A DNA stretch of 56,353 nt from an uncultured Bacteroidales bacterium (lineage in GTDB: Bacteria; Bacteroidota; Bacteroidia; Bacteroidales; F082), in assembly GCA_946184615.1 (NCBI GenBank), contig CAMHFN010000017.1, positions 1 to 56,353 on the forward strand. The letters are read 5' to 3'. Shown in pieces: positions 45,943 to 54,095 of the stretch. Both the position numbers and the translations under genes were made by a program. The first letter of the stretch is position 1. Each line of letters begins with the position of its first letter. The notes below the pieces were generated by a model. It had not been told where the DNA came from and searched no databases. It saw nothing but the letters and a program-made list of their open reading frames with translations.

Positions 45943-47625
45943 TCAGCATCCAGAAGTTGCCTTCTCCAAACGTTTCATGATGGAGAAGATGAACACGGCG
46001 GAGAGCAGGCAGAGCACCACGAGGACGCCCCAGACCATCCAGAGCGGCATGCCGGTACCCCAAATGCGGGCGATGACCGAGGTGAGGTAGTTGCCGATGG
46101 CCGTCACGCAGAACCAGAGACCCATCATCATGCCCTTGTACTTGGGCGGGGCCACCTTGGTGACGAAGGAGATGCCGATGGGACTCAGCAACAGTTCAGC
46201 GAAGGTCAGCACGAGATAGGTGCTAATCAGCCAATTGGGTGAGACCAAGGTGCTACTCACGCCGCCTTGCGCCTTCAGTTCGGCCGGACTGGCCAAGGGG
46301 AAGGAACAAACGACCAAGATGAGGAAGCCAAGGGCAGCGACAATCATACCCATGCCGATCTTACGCGGTGAGGACGGCTCCTTCCCTTTCTTCGCCAAGG
46401 CACCGAACACCGCCATCGAGACGGGTGTCAAAGCCACTACAAAGAAGGGGTTGAACTGCTGGAACTGCTGCGGCAGGATATTGATCGGGTTGGGCATACC
46501 GAGATACAAGACTGCGGCGCCCGCCCATAAAACAAGGGTGACGATGCCACAGATCAGCTTGTTGCGTTTCGTCTCCGACTGGAACGCACCAAACAAGGTA
46601 TAGATCGAAATGGCAATCAGCGCCAAGGCCCAGATGTTGAATCCAATACGGGTGAAACCCGAAGCCTCACTCGCCGTGTAGTCACGGGCAAAGTAAGTCA
46701 AGCAGAGACCTGCTTGCTGGAACGACATCCAGAAGAAGATGACCACGGCGAAAACCATCACCAAGGCGGTGATACGTTCGCGGGTCTGCTCCTTGGAGAG
46801 CTCCTCCACATGGACGGTGGTGTGTTCCATTGTCTTGGCCTGCTTGGCGTTCACGTCGGCGTGCTTGTACCACTTGCGGAAGCCCAGGTAGATGGCCATG
46901 GAAAGAATCAACGAGATGCACGCCACGCCGAAACCGTAGTTATAGGCACCTGAGAGGGCATCAATATAGCTGTTGGCGAAACCGGCCAAGTCACTGACAT
47001 TGCCCCCTTGTTGGACCGCCAGGGCCTCGAAGCTTGATAGGGCATCGGTCGAAATGGTGCCATCGAGATATTGATGAGCCAAGGAAGGAATCTGTGGTAC
47101 GTAAGTATAACCTGCCTTCCCGAGGAAGAGGTCGGTGACCTTGGTAGCTGCCATGGGCGCGAACATCGAGCCGATATTAATGGCCATGTAAAACAGGCTG
47201 AATCCGTTGTCGCGGAAAGCGCTGTACTTGGCTTCATCGTAGAGGTTGCCCACCATCACCTGGAGGTTGCCTTTGAACAAGCCTGTTCCGATGGCGATCA
47301 GAGCGAGGGCAGAAAACATGGTGACTTTGGCCGTCGCGGTGGCCATGGGTACGGCCAAGAGCAAGTAACCGAGGAACATCACGATGATGCCCGTGCGGAC
47401 CATCTTACCGTAGCCGAAACGGTCGGCCAGCATACCGCCGATGAGGGGCATGAAATAGACGCAACCGAGGAAGATGCCGTAGATGTTACCCGCCTGTGCT
47501 TCGTTATAGCCGAACTTGGCTTGCAGGAAAAGCACGAAGATGGCCAACATGGTATAATAGCCAAAGCGCTCGCCCGTGTTGGCGAGGGCGAGGGCGTATA
47601 AACCTTTGGGATGTCCTTTGAACAT
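45943..47625 (-). CDS. POT (PTR2) family peptide:proton symporter, copy 1
   Basis: This 560-aa inner-membrane protein has about 14 helices. The N-terminus holds the POT signature NTGERFGYYTMLAIFVLFLQ (the ExxERFxYY motif that couples proton and peptide), then GGMLADRFGYGKMV and GTGLFKGNLQVMVGNLYDE. The C-terminal half holds FFWMSFQQAGLCLTYFARD and SPIGISFVTKVAPPKYKGMMMG. It imports di/tripeptides. It is paralogous to the next gene, suggesting an old tandem duplication. Its ATG lies inside heptamer array G. Confidence 0.93.
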   Translation of the reverse strand: MFKGHPKGLYALALANTGERFGYYTMLAIFVLFLQAKFGYNEAQAGNIYGIFLGCVYFMPLIGGMLADRFGYGKMVRTGIIVMFLGYLLLAVPMATATAKVTMFSALALIAIGTGLFKGNLQVMVGNLYDEAKYSAFRDNGFSLFYMAINIGSMFAPMAATKVTDLFLGKAGYTYVPQIPSLAHQYLDGTISTDALSSFEALAVQQGGNVSDLAGFANSYIDALSGAYNYGFGVACISLILSMAIYLGFRKWYKHADVNAKQAKTMEHTTVHVEELSKEQTRERITALVMVFAVVIFFWMSFQQAGLCLTYFARDYTASEASGFTRIGFNIWALALIAISIYTLFGAFQSETKRNKLICGIVTLVLWAGAAVLYLGMPNPINILPQQFQQFNPFFVVALTPVSMAVFGALAKKGKEPSSPRKIGMGMIVAALGFLILVVCSFPLASPAELKAQGGVSSTLVSPNWLISTYLVLTFAELLLSPIGISFVTKVAPPKYKGMMMGLWFCVTAIGNYLTSVIARIWGTGMPLWMVWGVLVVLCLLSAVFIFSIMKRLEKATSGC

Positions 47626-47658
47626 AGTGGAAAGTTAAAAGTGGAGAGTGGAAAGTTT
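47624..47658. repeat. Heptameric tandem array G (5 units)
   Basis: ATAGTGG, AAAGTTA, AAAGTGG, AGAGTGG, AAAGTTT on plus, in phase. The first unit includes part of the POT-1 start codon. The coding strand shows ACTTTCC/ACTCTCC units immediately before the ATG, as at queC. Confidence 0.7.
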
Positions 47659-47670
47659 TGTTATAGACGA

Positions 47671-47696
47671 TAAAGGCTTGCCGAAGCAAGCCTTTA
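47671..47696 (-). terminator. UUCG-loop hairpin after POT copy 2
   Basis: TAAAGGCTTGC-TTCG-GCAAGCCTTTA on the minus strand is an 11-bp perfect stem with a stable UUCG tetraloop, 20 nt after the POT-2 stop. The following T-run is short (TTTAT), so termination may be partial and POT-1 may be reached by read-through. Confidence 0.6.
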
Positions 47697-47715
47697 CCAT
47701 TCCTTAAAATAATCT

Positions 47716-49398
47716 TTAGGCCGTAACCCTTTCAAGCCATTTCACCATGCCCAACATGATCGACATGGAGACGATGCAGACGGCGAAGAACACGGTCCAG
47801 CACACCCAGATCGGCCATGCGTTGTACATGAGGGGACCCACGAAGATAAACAGGTTGCCAATGGCGGTGGCGGCGAGCCACAGACCCTGGCAGAGACCCT
47901 GCAGGTGACGCGGGGCGACTTTCGACACGAACGACAGACCCAGCGGTGAGATGAACAGCTCAGCCACCGTTAGGAAGAAATAGACGACGAACATCACCCA
48001 ATAGCCTTGTTTGTGCAACCCAGCGGCAGCCATTGTGGCGCTGTCCATGGCGCGGAATTCTTCGCCTGACGGATAACCGTTGGCCAGCGAAAGCAGCATC
48101 AAGAAGAGGTAAGCGATGCCTGCAATGAACATACCCAACGCAATCTTACGCGGCGTGGAAACGCCTTTGCCCTTTCTGACCAAGGCAGCAAAGATACCCA
48201 TGACGATAGGTGTCAGGATGATTACGAACAAGGGATTCAATGCCTGAGTAATCTCAGGAGCGAGCCACTCGGAGTTGACGAAGTCGCGGGCAAACACCAT
48301 CAGCGACTGACCGTTTTGGTGGAACGAGAGCCAGAAGAACACGGCGATACCCAACACAGCGAACAGGGCAGCCATACGCTGCTTGATTTCCTTAGCCATG
48401 GCAGCCTTCTCTTCAGGCGTATAGCCAGCCACTTCGGCGGCCAGTTTCTTGCCAGGTTGTGGGAATTTCTTCTTTTGGGAGATGAACACAATCAAGGAAA
48501 TCATCATGGCAATCATCGAAGCGATGAAAGCGAAGTGAATACCTTGGTTGTAAACACCGATATAATCCGAGCAGAACTGCGTCAAGTCGGTAGCGGCGCT
48601 GGCATCGATCACAGAGTTGCTCATGGTTTCGGTGAACTTGGTGGTCACCTGACCGTCTTTCAGGAACTGGTGACAGAGGGCGGGCATATCCGCATTATAG
48701 AGGAAGTTATGGATCTTCAACCACCACACACGCAGCAGAGGAGCCACGAAGGGGGCGATCACACCACCGATATTGATGAACACATAGAAAATCTGGAAAC
48801 CGCTGTCGCGACGATCCTTGGCTTCAGCCAGAGCTTCAGGGCCTTTCTTGGCAGCTTCTGCCTCGAAGTTGTCATACAACTGACCGACTAAGGCTTGCAG
48901 GTTGCCTTTGAAAAGGCCGTTACCGAAGGCAATCATGAGCAAGGCCACGCAGGTGAAGATCAAGATACCCCACCAAGCGCCAGTACCATCGGCGATAATG
49001 CCTTGTGCATCACGGCTGAAGAGCGGGATGGCCAGAGCCACATAACCGACAGCCATGATAATCAAGCCCCACTGGATGGTGCCGTGATAGTTCTGCGTAC
49101 GGTCGGCGATGATACCGCCCACCAAGGCAAGCACATAGATGCCGAAATAGAACACCGAATAGATGAGGCCTGCAGTGCCATCGGGCAGACCGAACTTGGA
49201 AACAAGGAACAACAGCAGGATGGCGTTCATGATGTAGTAGCCGAAACGCTCACCCATGTTGCTGAGTGCCGCTGCAATCAAACCTTTCGGATGGTAACGC
49301 TTCGCGGTGCGAAGGTAATAAATCAAGAAGGGGATCACAATGGCCAGAATCACGCACAACAGTACGATCATCAAGTTTTCTTTCAAAAAATCCATCAT
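47716..49398 (-). CDS. POT (PTR2) family peptide:proton symporter, copy 2
   Basis: This 560-aa transporter is the paralogue of copy 1. It has an extra N-terminal helix (MMDFLKENLMIVLLCVILAIVIPFLIYY) before the signature NMGERFGYYIMNAILLLFLVSKFG, then GGIIADRTQNYHGTIQWG and GNGLFKGNLQALVGQLYDNFE. The C-terminal half has FFWLSFHQNGQSLMVFARDFVNSEW and SPLGLSFVSKVAPRHLQGLCQGLW. It transports peptides. It has its own -7 box and a leader made almost entirely of heptamer array H. Confidence 0.93.
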   Translation of the reverse strand: MMDFLKENLMIVLLCVILAIVIPFLIYYLRTAKRYHPKGLIAAALSNMGERFGYYIMNAILLLFLVSKFGLPDGTAGLIYSVFYFGIYVLALVGGIIADRTQNYHGTIQWGLIIMAVGYVALAIPLFSRDAQGIIADGTGAWWGILIFTCVALLMIAFGNGLFKGNLQALVGQLYDNFEAEAAKKGPEALAEAKDRRDSGFQIFYVFINIGGVIAPFVAPLLRVWWLKIHNFLYNADMPALCHQFLKDGQVTTKFTETMSNSVIDASAATDLTQFCSDYIGVYNQGIHFAFIASMIAMMISLIVFISQKKKFPQPGKKLAAEVAGYTPEEKAAMAKEIKQRMAALFAVLGIAVFFWLSFHQNGQSLMVFARDFVNSEWLAPEITQALNPLFVIILTPIVMGIFAALVRKGKGVSTPRKIALGMFIAGIAYLFLMLLSLANGYPSGEEFRAMDSATMAAAGLHKQGYWVMFVVYFFLTVAELFISPLGLSFVSKVAPRHLQGLCQGLWLAATAIGNLFIFVGPLMYNAWPIWVCWTVFFAVCIVSMSIMLGMVKWLERVTA

Positions 49399-49419
49399 AA
49401 TACTTTGATTTTAATAATA

Positions 49420-49475
49420 TTTGTTATTTGTAATTTGTCGTTTCAAATTAACTTTCCGTTATCCGTTTTCCGTTT
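49420..49475. repeat. Heptameric tandem array H (8 units, composite)
   Basis: TTTGTTA, TTTGTAA, TTTGTCG, TTTCAAA, TTAACTT, TCCGTTA, TCCGTTT, TCCGTTT on plus, in unbroken 7-nt phase. It begins right after the predicted initiation point of POT-2 and continues to 22 nt before its ATG, so it forms the 5' leader. Confidence 0.7.
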
Positions 49476-49483
49476 ATAGGGCG

Positions 49484-49491
49484 CAAAAATA
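49484..49491 (-). promoter_or_regulatory. -7 promoter element of POT copy 2
   Basis: TATTTTTG on the minus strand, about 86 nt before the POT-2 ATG and just inside the 104-bp gap after the Fic gene. Confidence 0.6.
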
Positions 49492-49502
49492 AGGAGGTTT
49501 CC

Positions 49503-50690
49503 TTAATTTTCCAAATTTATTAATTCGTTGAAGAGCAGGGATCCTTTTACCGTCAGCAAATATTTTTGCCGAGGATGATGTGGCTTTTCAGGGTAGAGGA
49601 GTCGGACATAGCCTTCGGAAATGGCAGGCGAAAGATAGACATCAAGGAAATTCTCTCGATCTTTAAGCCCCAATGAAATCAACATCTCCTTTACCGACAG
49701 CTGTTGCCCTCCAATAACCCTCACAAGTCTTTCAATATCAGGATTCTTTGTTTTTAACTTGTCGGGTACTTGTCGGGTACTTGTCGGGTGCTTATCGGGT
49801 GCTTGTCGGGGTGTTGACCTCTGCTTGTCCTGTCCAACCGTCTCGAGTCCCCATTCTTTAGGAGGATTGATCACCATATATCGGTTTTTCAATTCATTGT
49901 TTTCACCCATCAACAAATTACGGAAAAACCTTTCCAGGAATGAAGTGTCTGCGGTAATCTTCTTTTGATAGCTGGTATAATTTGCCCTAACCAATGCATT
50001 TCTGAAATACCAAGAGTGTTTGGCAAAAAGATCGTTGTCCACCTCAAACCCCAAGGAACGCAGATACTGAATCGTAAAGACCGCCGTTGTCCGAGTGTTA
50101 CCTTCTCCGAAAGCGTGTATCTGCCAAATACCTGAAACAAATTGACAGATATGTTTGACGAACTCCTCCATCGAAAGTTGGGCAAGATCAAAAGACTTTT
50201 CCTGTTGTATGTCGTAGTCAAGTGCACGGCGCAGATCTTCCCAATTCAAATAGCTGACGGTGTCTCCTCTTAATACCCATTCCTTCTTTGTAATATCATA
50301 GTTACGGAGTTTCCCTGCACGAAGCAAAACACCATCAAAAATCCTACGATGAATGGAAATGTAGCCATTAGTCGAGAAATCAAAAGTCTTTACCGACAAT
50401 ATCTTCTTGATGTTCTTTGACGCTTTGTCCGCCTCTTCCTTGTCGTCATCGTCAGGTTCTCGGACCGTCTTGCTCTCGTAGTAACTATCGAGCAACTCGC
50501 CCACCTCTTCGATGGTGATCTCACCTTCGATATTCCTGCGGGCCAAGTCGTTCAGGTATTCCGAGGTCTTAAGTCCATCCACCGCCTGAAGGCCGATGGC
50601 CGTACTCCAGGCGTAGGCCGCCTCGCGTTTCGAAGGCTCCCCCTGACGGATGTATTCATCGAAATCCAAATACCCTTGGTTTTGAGACAT
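49503..50690 (-). CDS. Fic-domain protein with C-terminal winged-helix region
   Basis: This 395-aa protein has a Fic core motif HAFGEGNTRTTAVF (residues about 197-210), a variant of HxFx[D/E]GNxR. Fic enzymes transfer AMP or related groups to target hydroxyls. An N-terminal DUF/HTH-like region (about 20-90) precedes the Fic fold. The C-terminal about 80 residues (about 320-395; VIGGQQLSVKEMLISLGLKDRENFL) look like a winged helix. Between them a Pro/Thr/Lys-rich linker is encoded by five 11-bp repeats (49756-49810). It has its own -7 box and no antitoxin-like neighbour, so it is not an obvious toxin-antitoxin pair. Confidence 0.88.
   Translation of the reverse strand: MSQNQGYLDFDEYIRQGEPSKREAAYAWSTAIGLQAVDGLKTSEYLNDLARRNIEGEITIEEVGELLDSYYESKTVREPDDDDKEEADKASKNIKKILSVKTFDFSTNGYISIHRRIFDGVLLRAGKLRNYDITKKEWVLRGDTVSYLNWEDLRRALDYDIQQEKSFDLAQLSMEEFVKHICQFVSGIWQIHAFGEGNTRTTAVFTIQYLRSLGFEVDNDLFAKHSWYFRNALVRANYTSYQKKITADTSFLERFFRNLLMGENNELKNRYMVINPPKEWGLETVGQDKQRSTPRQAPDKHPTSTRQVPDKLKTKNPDIERLVRVIGGQQLSVKEMLISLGLKDRENFLDVYLSPAISEGYVRLLYPEKPHHPRQKYLLTVKGSLLFNELINLEN
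49756..49810. repeat. Five 11-bp tandem repeats inside the Fic gene
   Basis: AACTTGTCGGG, TACTTGTCGGG, TACTTGTCGGG, TGCTTATCGGG, TGCTTGTCGGG on plus. Because 11 is not a multiple of 3, each unit is read in a new frame; three units encode TRQVPDKYPTS-like peptide. All three frames are open through the repeat, but the two alternative frames stop downstream within 1 and 9 codons. Confidence 0.85.
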
Positions 50691-50710
50691 AAAATTTTTC
50701 TTTTTCTCCG

Positions 50711-50718
50711 CAAAGATA
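50711..50718 (-). promoter_or_regulatory. -7 promoter element of the Fic gene
   Basis: TATCTTTG on the minus strand (TAnnTTTG), 21 nt before the ATG, in the 54-bp gap after the PNGase-like gene. Confidence 0.55.
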
Positions 50719-50744
50719 GTAAAAAAAATTATTCAAAACCACTT

Positions 50745-52451
50745 CTACGGAATAAAATAAAGCAACGTCCCAGAAACCATCCAGTGGCTGAAGCTGCCGC
50801 CCTCGTCTTTGCCTTGCGGGATGGCAACACGCAGGGTATGCTTGCCTGGTTTCAAAAAGCCCAGATCGAAATAAACCGGATTGGTCGCCGTACCCGGACA
50901 CCAGCCTGAGCGCGAGTAATCTGACGAGGAGACTCCATTCCAGAAGTTGCCCGACACGGGATTTTGGTCGCGGAAGGTGGCACAGTCGCAACGCCAAGGC
51001 GTATGGGTGAAGGTCTTCACGCCGTCGATGAAGAGGACATTCTCCTTGGGGTTGAACTCATCGCCACCACCCCATCCGCCGTGACCCGTGCTGATGTACC
51101 TCAGGCGCACATCGGTAGCGCCTTCAGGGATTTCAAACGTCACTTCGAGGCTGTCGGTGGCAAAGAGTCGACCGTAGTTCTGCCCCGACATCTCCATCAC
51201 GTTGCAGGTGTTGAACAGCGGCACCGAACGTTGGTGGCAGGGCATCTCATCCCATTCGTACTCGCCCGGGTAAGCCACCAGATCCAAGGAAACGATATGG
51301 CCGCCCTTGTCGTAGTTGCCGATGAAAGCCCCGATGAGCACATCGCCTTGCAGTCGATCACGCAACTCGCTCACCTCTTGTTTATAATAGTTTTCTTCGG
51401 TCCAGTTGAGGCCGTCGATCTGCACCTTGTCGTTGAAGTGTCCCGCACCGAACGAGGTGAAGAAACGCACCAGTTCGACGGGTGGCAGGTAATCCGTTTC
51501 CGCTTTGATGCCTTGGTATTCCTTGCCGTCGCTGCCCTGAAACATGGGCAAAGCCTCTACGCCTTGAGTCAGTCCATCGAGAAAACTGCGGGATTGGTCC
51601 ATGGGGATGACGAACACGGAGGCGGCACGGTCGTAGGCATCGCCGTTGGAACGCTGATGAAGCTCAGCAAAGAGTTGGTAATGTTCCGGCAGTTGCGGAA
51701 GCTGCATCCTTTTGAGAATAATCGTCCCGTGGCTGAGATGGAGGGTGGTATCGAAGGGGATCTCCCCTACCACGGGTTCGTAATCCGCAAAATGAATCTG
51801 TTGTCCTTTGAACACCGGGAGGCGCATCACCAGTTTGTCCTTCCGGAGCTGGCTCAGCTCGCGAGAAGATTTTCGTTCGCCTTTATCGCTGGGAATCAGT
51901 ATTTTTGGCAAACCTTTGGCTTTTTTCACTGATTTAAGGTCGGTGACATAGATGCCATTTCTCATGCAGCGCACCATCATCCCGTTGAGGCGGCCCAGTC
52001 CCGGCATGGGAGTAGCCTCAAAGCCCGGCTTGTCGGTCATCCACACCTCGATGGTGTTCGAGTTGATGCTCGTCTTGTATTTCGTGCAGGGGTAGCCCAA
52101 CACCTTTTCCTTGCCTTCTTCGCTGAAGCTGACGTCGTTATCAGTGAAGGCGTAGGCGCTATAGAAGTTCCCGTCTGGATATTGCAGCACGGTGAACACC
52201 GAGTCTTCCACATAGCTGACGTAGGTGACACTTTCCACATAGCCCGGTATGGGGTTCTTAACCTCATTGCCAAGGTTAGCGATTTTAAGACAGCCTTTTT
52301 GTTCGACCACGCTGACAAAAGTCGTGTCGCCGTCTTCCACGTCTTTGGCGTAGCTTTGATAGGTGAGCGTGTGTTGTCCGAAGGCGTTTGCGCCCAGCAG
52401 GAGGGCGATGAGGGAGAGGATGAGGTTTTTCATGGGGATGTTTTTAAACAT
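50745..52451 (-). CDS. Secreted PNGase F-like protein (peptide-N-glycosidase related)
   Basis: This 568-aa protein has a signal peptide (MFKNIPMKNLILSLIALLLGANAFGQ). The first about 190 residues resemble a GLPGLI-type domain (YPCTKYKTSINSNTIEVWMTDKPG) and the last about 250 residues a PNGase F-type jelly-roll pair. Seen there are LRYISTGHGGWGGGDEFNPKENVLFIDG, WRCDCATFRDQNPVSGNFWNG, SRSGWCPGTATNPVYFDLG and GGSFSHWMVSG. PNGase F removes N-glycans from glycoproteins, a plausible nutrient role. The start at 52451 is chosen because GGAG lies 8 nt upstream; the next Met (52433) is an alternative. It is fourth in the HAD-TlpA-Bcp-PNGase order, but a hairpin lies in the 99-bp gap before it. Confidence 0.8.
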   Translation of the reverse strand: MFKNIPMKNLILSLIALLLGANAFGQHTLTYQSYAKDVEDGDTTFVSVVEQKGCLKIANLGNEVKNPIPGYVESVTYVSYVEDSVFTVLQYPDGNFYSAYAFTDNDVSFSEEGKEKVLGYPCTKYKTSINSNTIEVWMTDKPGFEATPMPGLGRLNGMMVRCMRNGIYVTDLKSVKKAKGLPKILIPSDKGERKSSRELSQLRKDKLVMRLPVFKGQQIHFADYEPVVGEIPFDTTLHLSHGTIILKRMQLPQLPEHYQLFAELHQRSNGDAYDRAASVFVIPMDQSRSFLDGLTQGVEALPMFQGSDGKEYQGIKAETDYLPPVELVRFFTSFGAGHFNDKVQIDGLNWTEENYYKQEVSELRDRLQGDVLIGAFIGNYDKGGHIVSLDLVAYPGEYEWDEMPCHQRSVPLFNTCNVMEMSGQNYGRLFATDSLEVTFEIPEGATDVRLRYISTGHGGWGGGDEFNPKENVLFIDGVKTFTHTPWRCDCATFRDQNPVSGNFWNGVSSSDYSRSGWCPGTATNPVYFDLGFLKPGKHTLRVAIPQGKDEGGSFSHWMVSGTLLYFIP

Positions 52452-52512
52452 ACAACAAACTCCTTTCTTCGCAACATTTTTATAAAAAAATTTACCCGTT
52501 CCTACCGACGGA

Positions 52513-52529
52513 GCACCCCGATGGGGTGC
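52513..52529. repeat. GC-rich palindromic hairpin between bcp and the PNGase-like gene
   Basis: GCACCCC-GAT-GGGGTGC (7 bp, 3-nt loop) stands in an otherwise AT-rich 99-bp gap. No T-run follows on minus, so it is not a standard terminator; on plus it is followed at some distance by eight or more Ts. It looks like a REP-type palindrome or RNA-stabilising hairpin. Confidence 0.45.
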
Positions 52530-52550
52530 CACTCCCACACATCTTTTTTT

Positions 52551-52994
52551 TTATAAAATCTGCGCCGTGTGATTCTTGGTGTCGACCTTCCCTATGGCAT
52601 CAATAATCACCCCGTTTTCATCAATGACGTAGGTGGTGCGCAATGTGCCCTCGGTGACCTTGCCATACATCTTCTTCTCGCCCCAGGCTTCGTAGGCTTT
52701 CAAGATGGTAAGGTCAGTATCGGCAATCAAATGAAACGGTAGACTGTATTTGGCGATGAAACGCTGATGCGAAGCCGCACTGTCACGGCTGACGCCCAAC
52801 ACGTTGTAACCCAACGAAAGGAAACGCTCGTAATTGTCACGCAAATCGCACGCCTCAGCGGTGCAACCCGGAGTGCTGTCCTTGGGATAGAAATAAAGCA
52901 CCAGCTTCTTTCCAGCGAAATCAGTTAACTTCACGAGATTCCCGTTCTCGTCGTTGCCCTCGAAGTAAGGGGCTTTGGTTCCTTTTGCTAACAT
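52551..52994 (-). CDS. bcp: Thiol peroxidase Bcp (peroxiredoxin Q)
   Basis: This 147-aa atypical peroxiredoxin has DSTPGCTAEACDLRDNY, where the first Cys is peroxidatic and the second (five residues later) resolves it. GVSRDSAASHQRFIAKYSLPFHLIADTD is also typical. It reduces H2O2 and organic hydroperoxides with thioredoxin. It follows the TlpA-like lipoprotein by 9 nt, a natural redox pair. Confidence 0.95.
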   Translation of the reverse strand: MLAKGTKAPYFEGNDENGNLVKLTDFAGKKLVLYFYPKDSTPGCTAEACDLRDNYERFLSLGYNVLGVSRDSAASHQRFIAKYSLPFHLIADTDLTILKAYEAWGEKKMYGKVTEGTLRTTYVIDENGVIIDAIGKVDTKNHTAQIL

Positions 52995-53003
52995 GGCATC
53001 CTA

Positions 53004-54095
53004 TTATTGCAACACCTCGGCGAGCTTCGCCTCGAGCTCCTCGCCACGGAGGCCTTTGGCGATCATCACGCCGTTGCCGTCGTACAGGAAGTTGGAGGGG
53101 ATGAATTGGATCATGTAATCGGTAGAGGCAGTGTTGTCGACATCACGCACCTGAATCCAAGTCATGCCGTCATCGGCCACGGCCTTCTGCCAAGCAGCCT
53201 CGTCCTGGTCAACACTGACACCAACAATCTCAAAGCCATCGGCATGATACTTCTCGTATGCGGCCTTCACGAAGGGGTTCTCGCCACGGCAAGGGCCACA
53301 CCACGAAGCCCAGAAATCGACCAATACCAAACGGTTGCTGTTGATGACGGTCTCCAAATTGACTTCCTCGCCTTCGGCGGTCTTCAAAGTGAAATCCATG
53401 AACTTGGCACCGACTTCCACCTTGGCATGTGCTTCAATGTAATCGTTAATCCGTTTACTATACACCGATTCGGTAGTGAATCCTTGGGCCACTTCCTTCA
53501 CCTTCTCGTATCCGAACTCATCCGCGCTCTGAAGCAGCATGAAATGGGCCATATAGCTGTCGGAGTGTTTCTTGATGTAGTCCAGACGATAGTTCTCATA
53601 GTCCTCCATACTTGCCTCAAGCTGTTTCTGCAGTTCAGCTGACTTCACCGTGTCGCCAGCCATATAGGTATTCTGAATTTCCATGAAAGTGGCCATGAGG
53701 GCATCTTCCATGGGCTGAAGCTCCTGACGGTAGGCATTGTAGGCATCCATGGTGGGGCAGCCTTTCACCACCCAGTTCTGGAAGGCCTCCTTATCGCCAG
53801 TGATGGTGGTGTTCTGGTTCTCGGTGAAGAACGGGAATGCTCCGCATTTTTCAGCTGGGTCGAATTTGACAACGTAACAGGTCTGAGGATCAGCAAAATC
53901 GGCTTTCAGCACGGCTTGTTGTCCTGCGAAGACGGCGGTGTCGATACATACATCCTTGCCATCAACATCCTTAAAGAGATAGACGGTCTTTTGGTCAGCG
54001 TTGTCAAGGTTCAGGGTAACCGTGAATTGCTTAGTTTTGTTGCAGCCACTCAAGAAAAGCAGGGCCGCCATTAGGGTGAAGAATACTTTTTTCAT
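53004..54095 (-). CDS. TlpA/ResA-like thioredoxin lipoprotein (DUF4369)
   Basis: This 363-aa protein has a lipobox signal (ALLFLSGCNK), an N-terminal DUF4369-like beta domain (about 22-115), a helical linker (about 115-220) and a thioredoxin domain at about 230-363 with DFWASWCGPCRGENPF (CxxC) and VSVDQDEAAWQ. It probably acts as a periplasmic disulfide reductase. The first 65 nt overlap the 3' end of the upstream HAD gene in another frame. It is followed by bcp. Confidence 0.92.
   Translation of the reverse strand: MKKVFFTLMAALLFLSGCNKTKQFTVTLNLDNADQKTVYLFKDVDGKDVCIDTAVFAGQQAVLKADFADPQTCYVVKFDPAEKCGAFPFFTENQNTTITGDKEAFQNWVVKGCPTMDAYNAYRQELQPMEDALMATFMEIQNTYMAGDTVKSAELQKQLEASMEDYENYRLDYIKKHSDSYMAHFMLLQSADEFGYEKVKEVAQGFTTESVYSKRINDYIEAHAKVEVGAKFMDFTLKTAEGEEVNLETVINSNRLVLVDFWASWCGPCRGENPFVKAAYEKYHADGFEIVGVSVDQDEAAWQKAVADDGMTWIQVRDVDNTASTDYMIQFIPSNFLYDGNGVMIAKGLRGEELEAKLAEVLQ

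Noticed and set aside
49503..50690. Fic gene as toxin of a toxin-antitoxin pair
   Set aside because: No small antitoxin gene next to it; it is a long multi-domain Fic protein with its own promoter.
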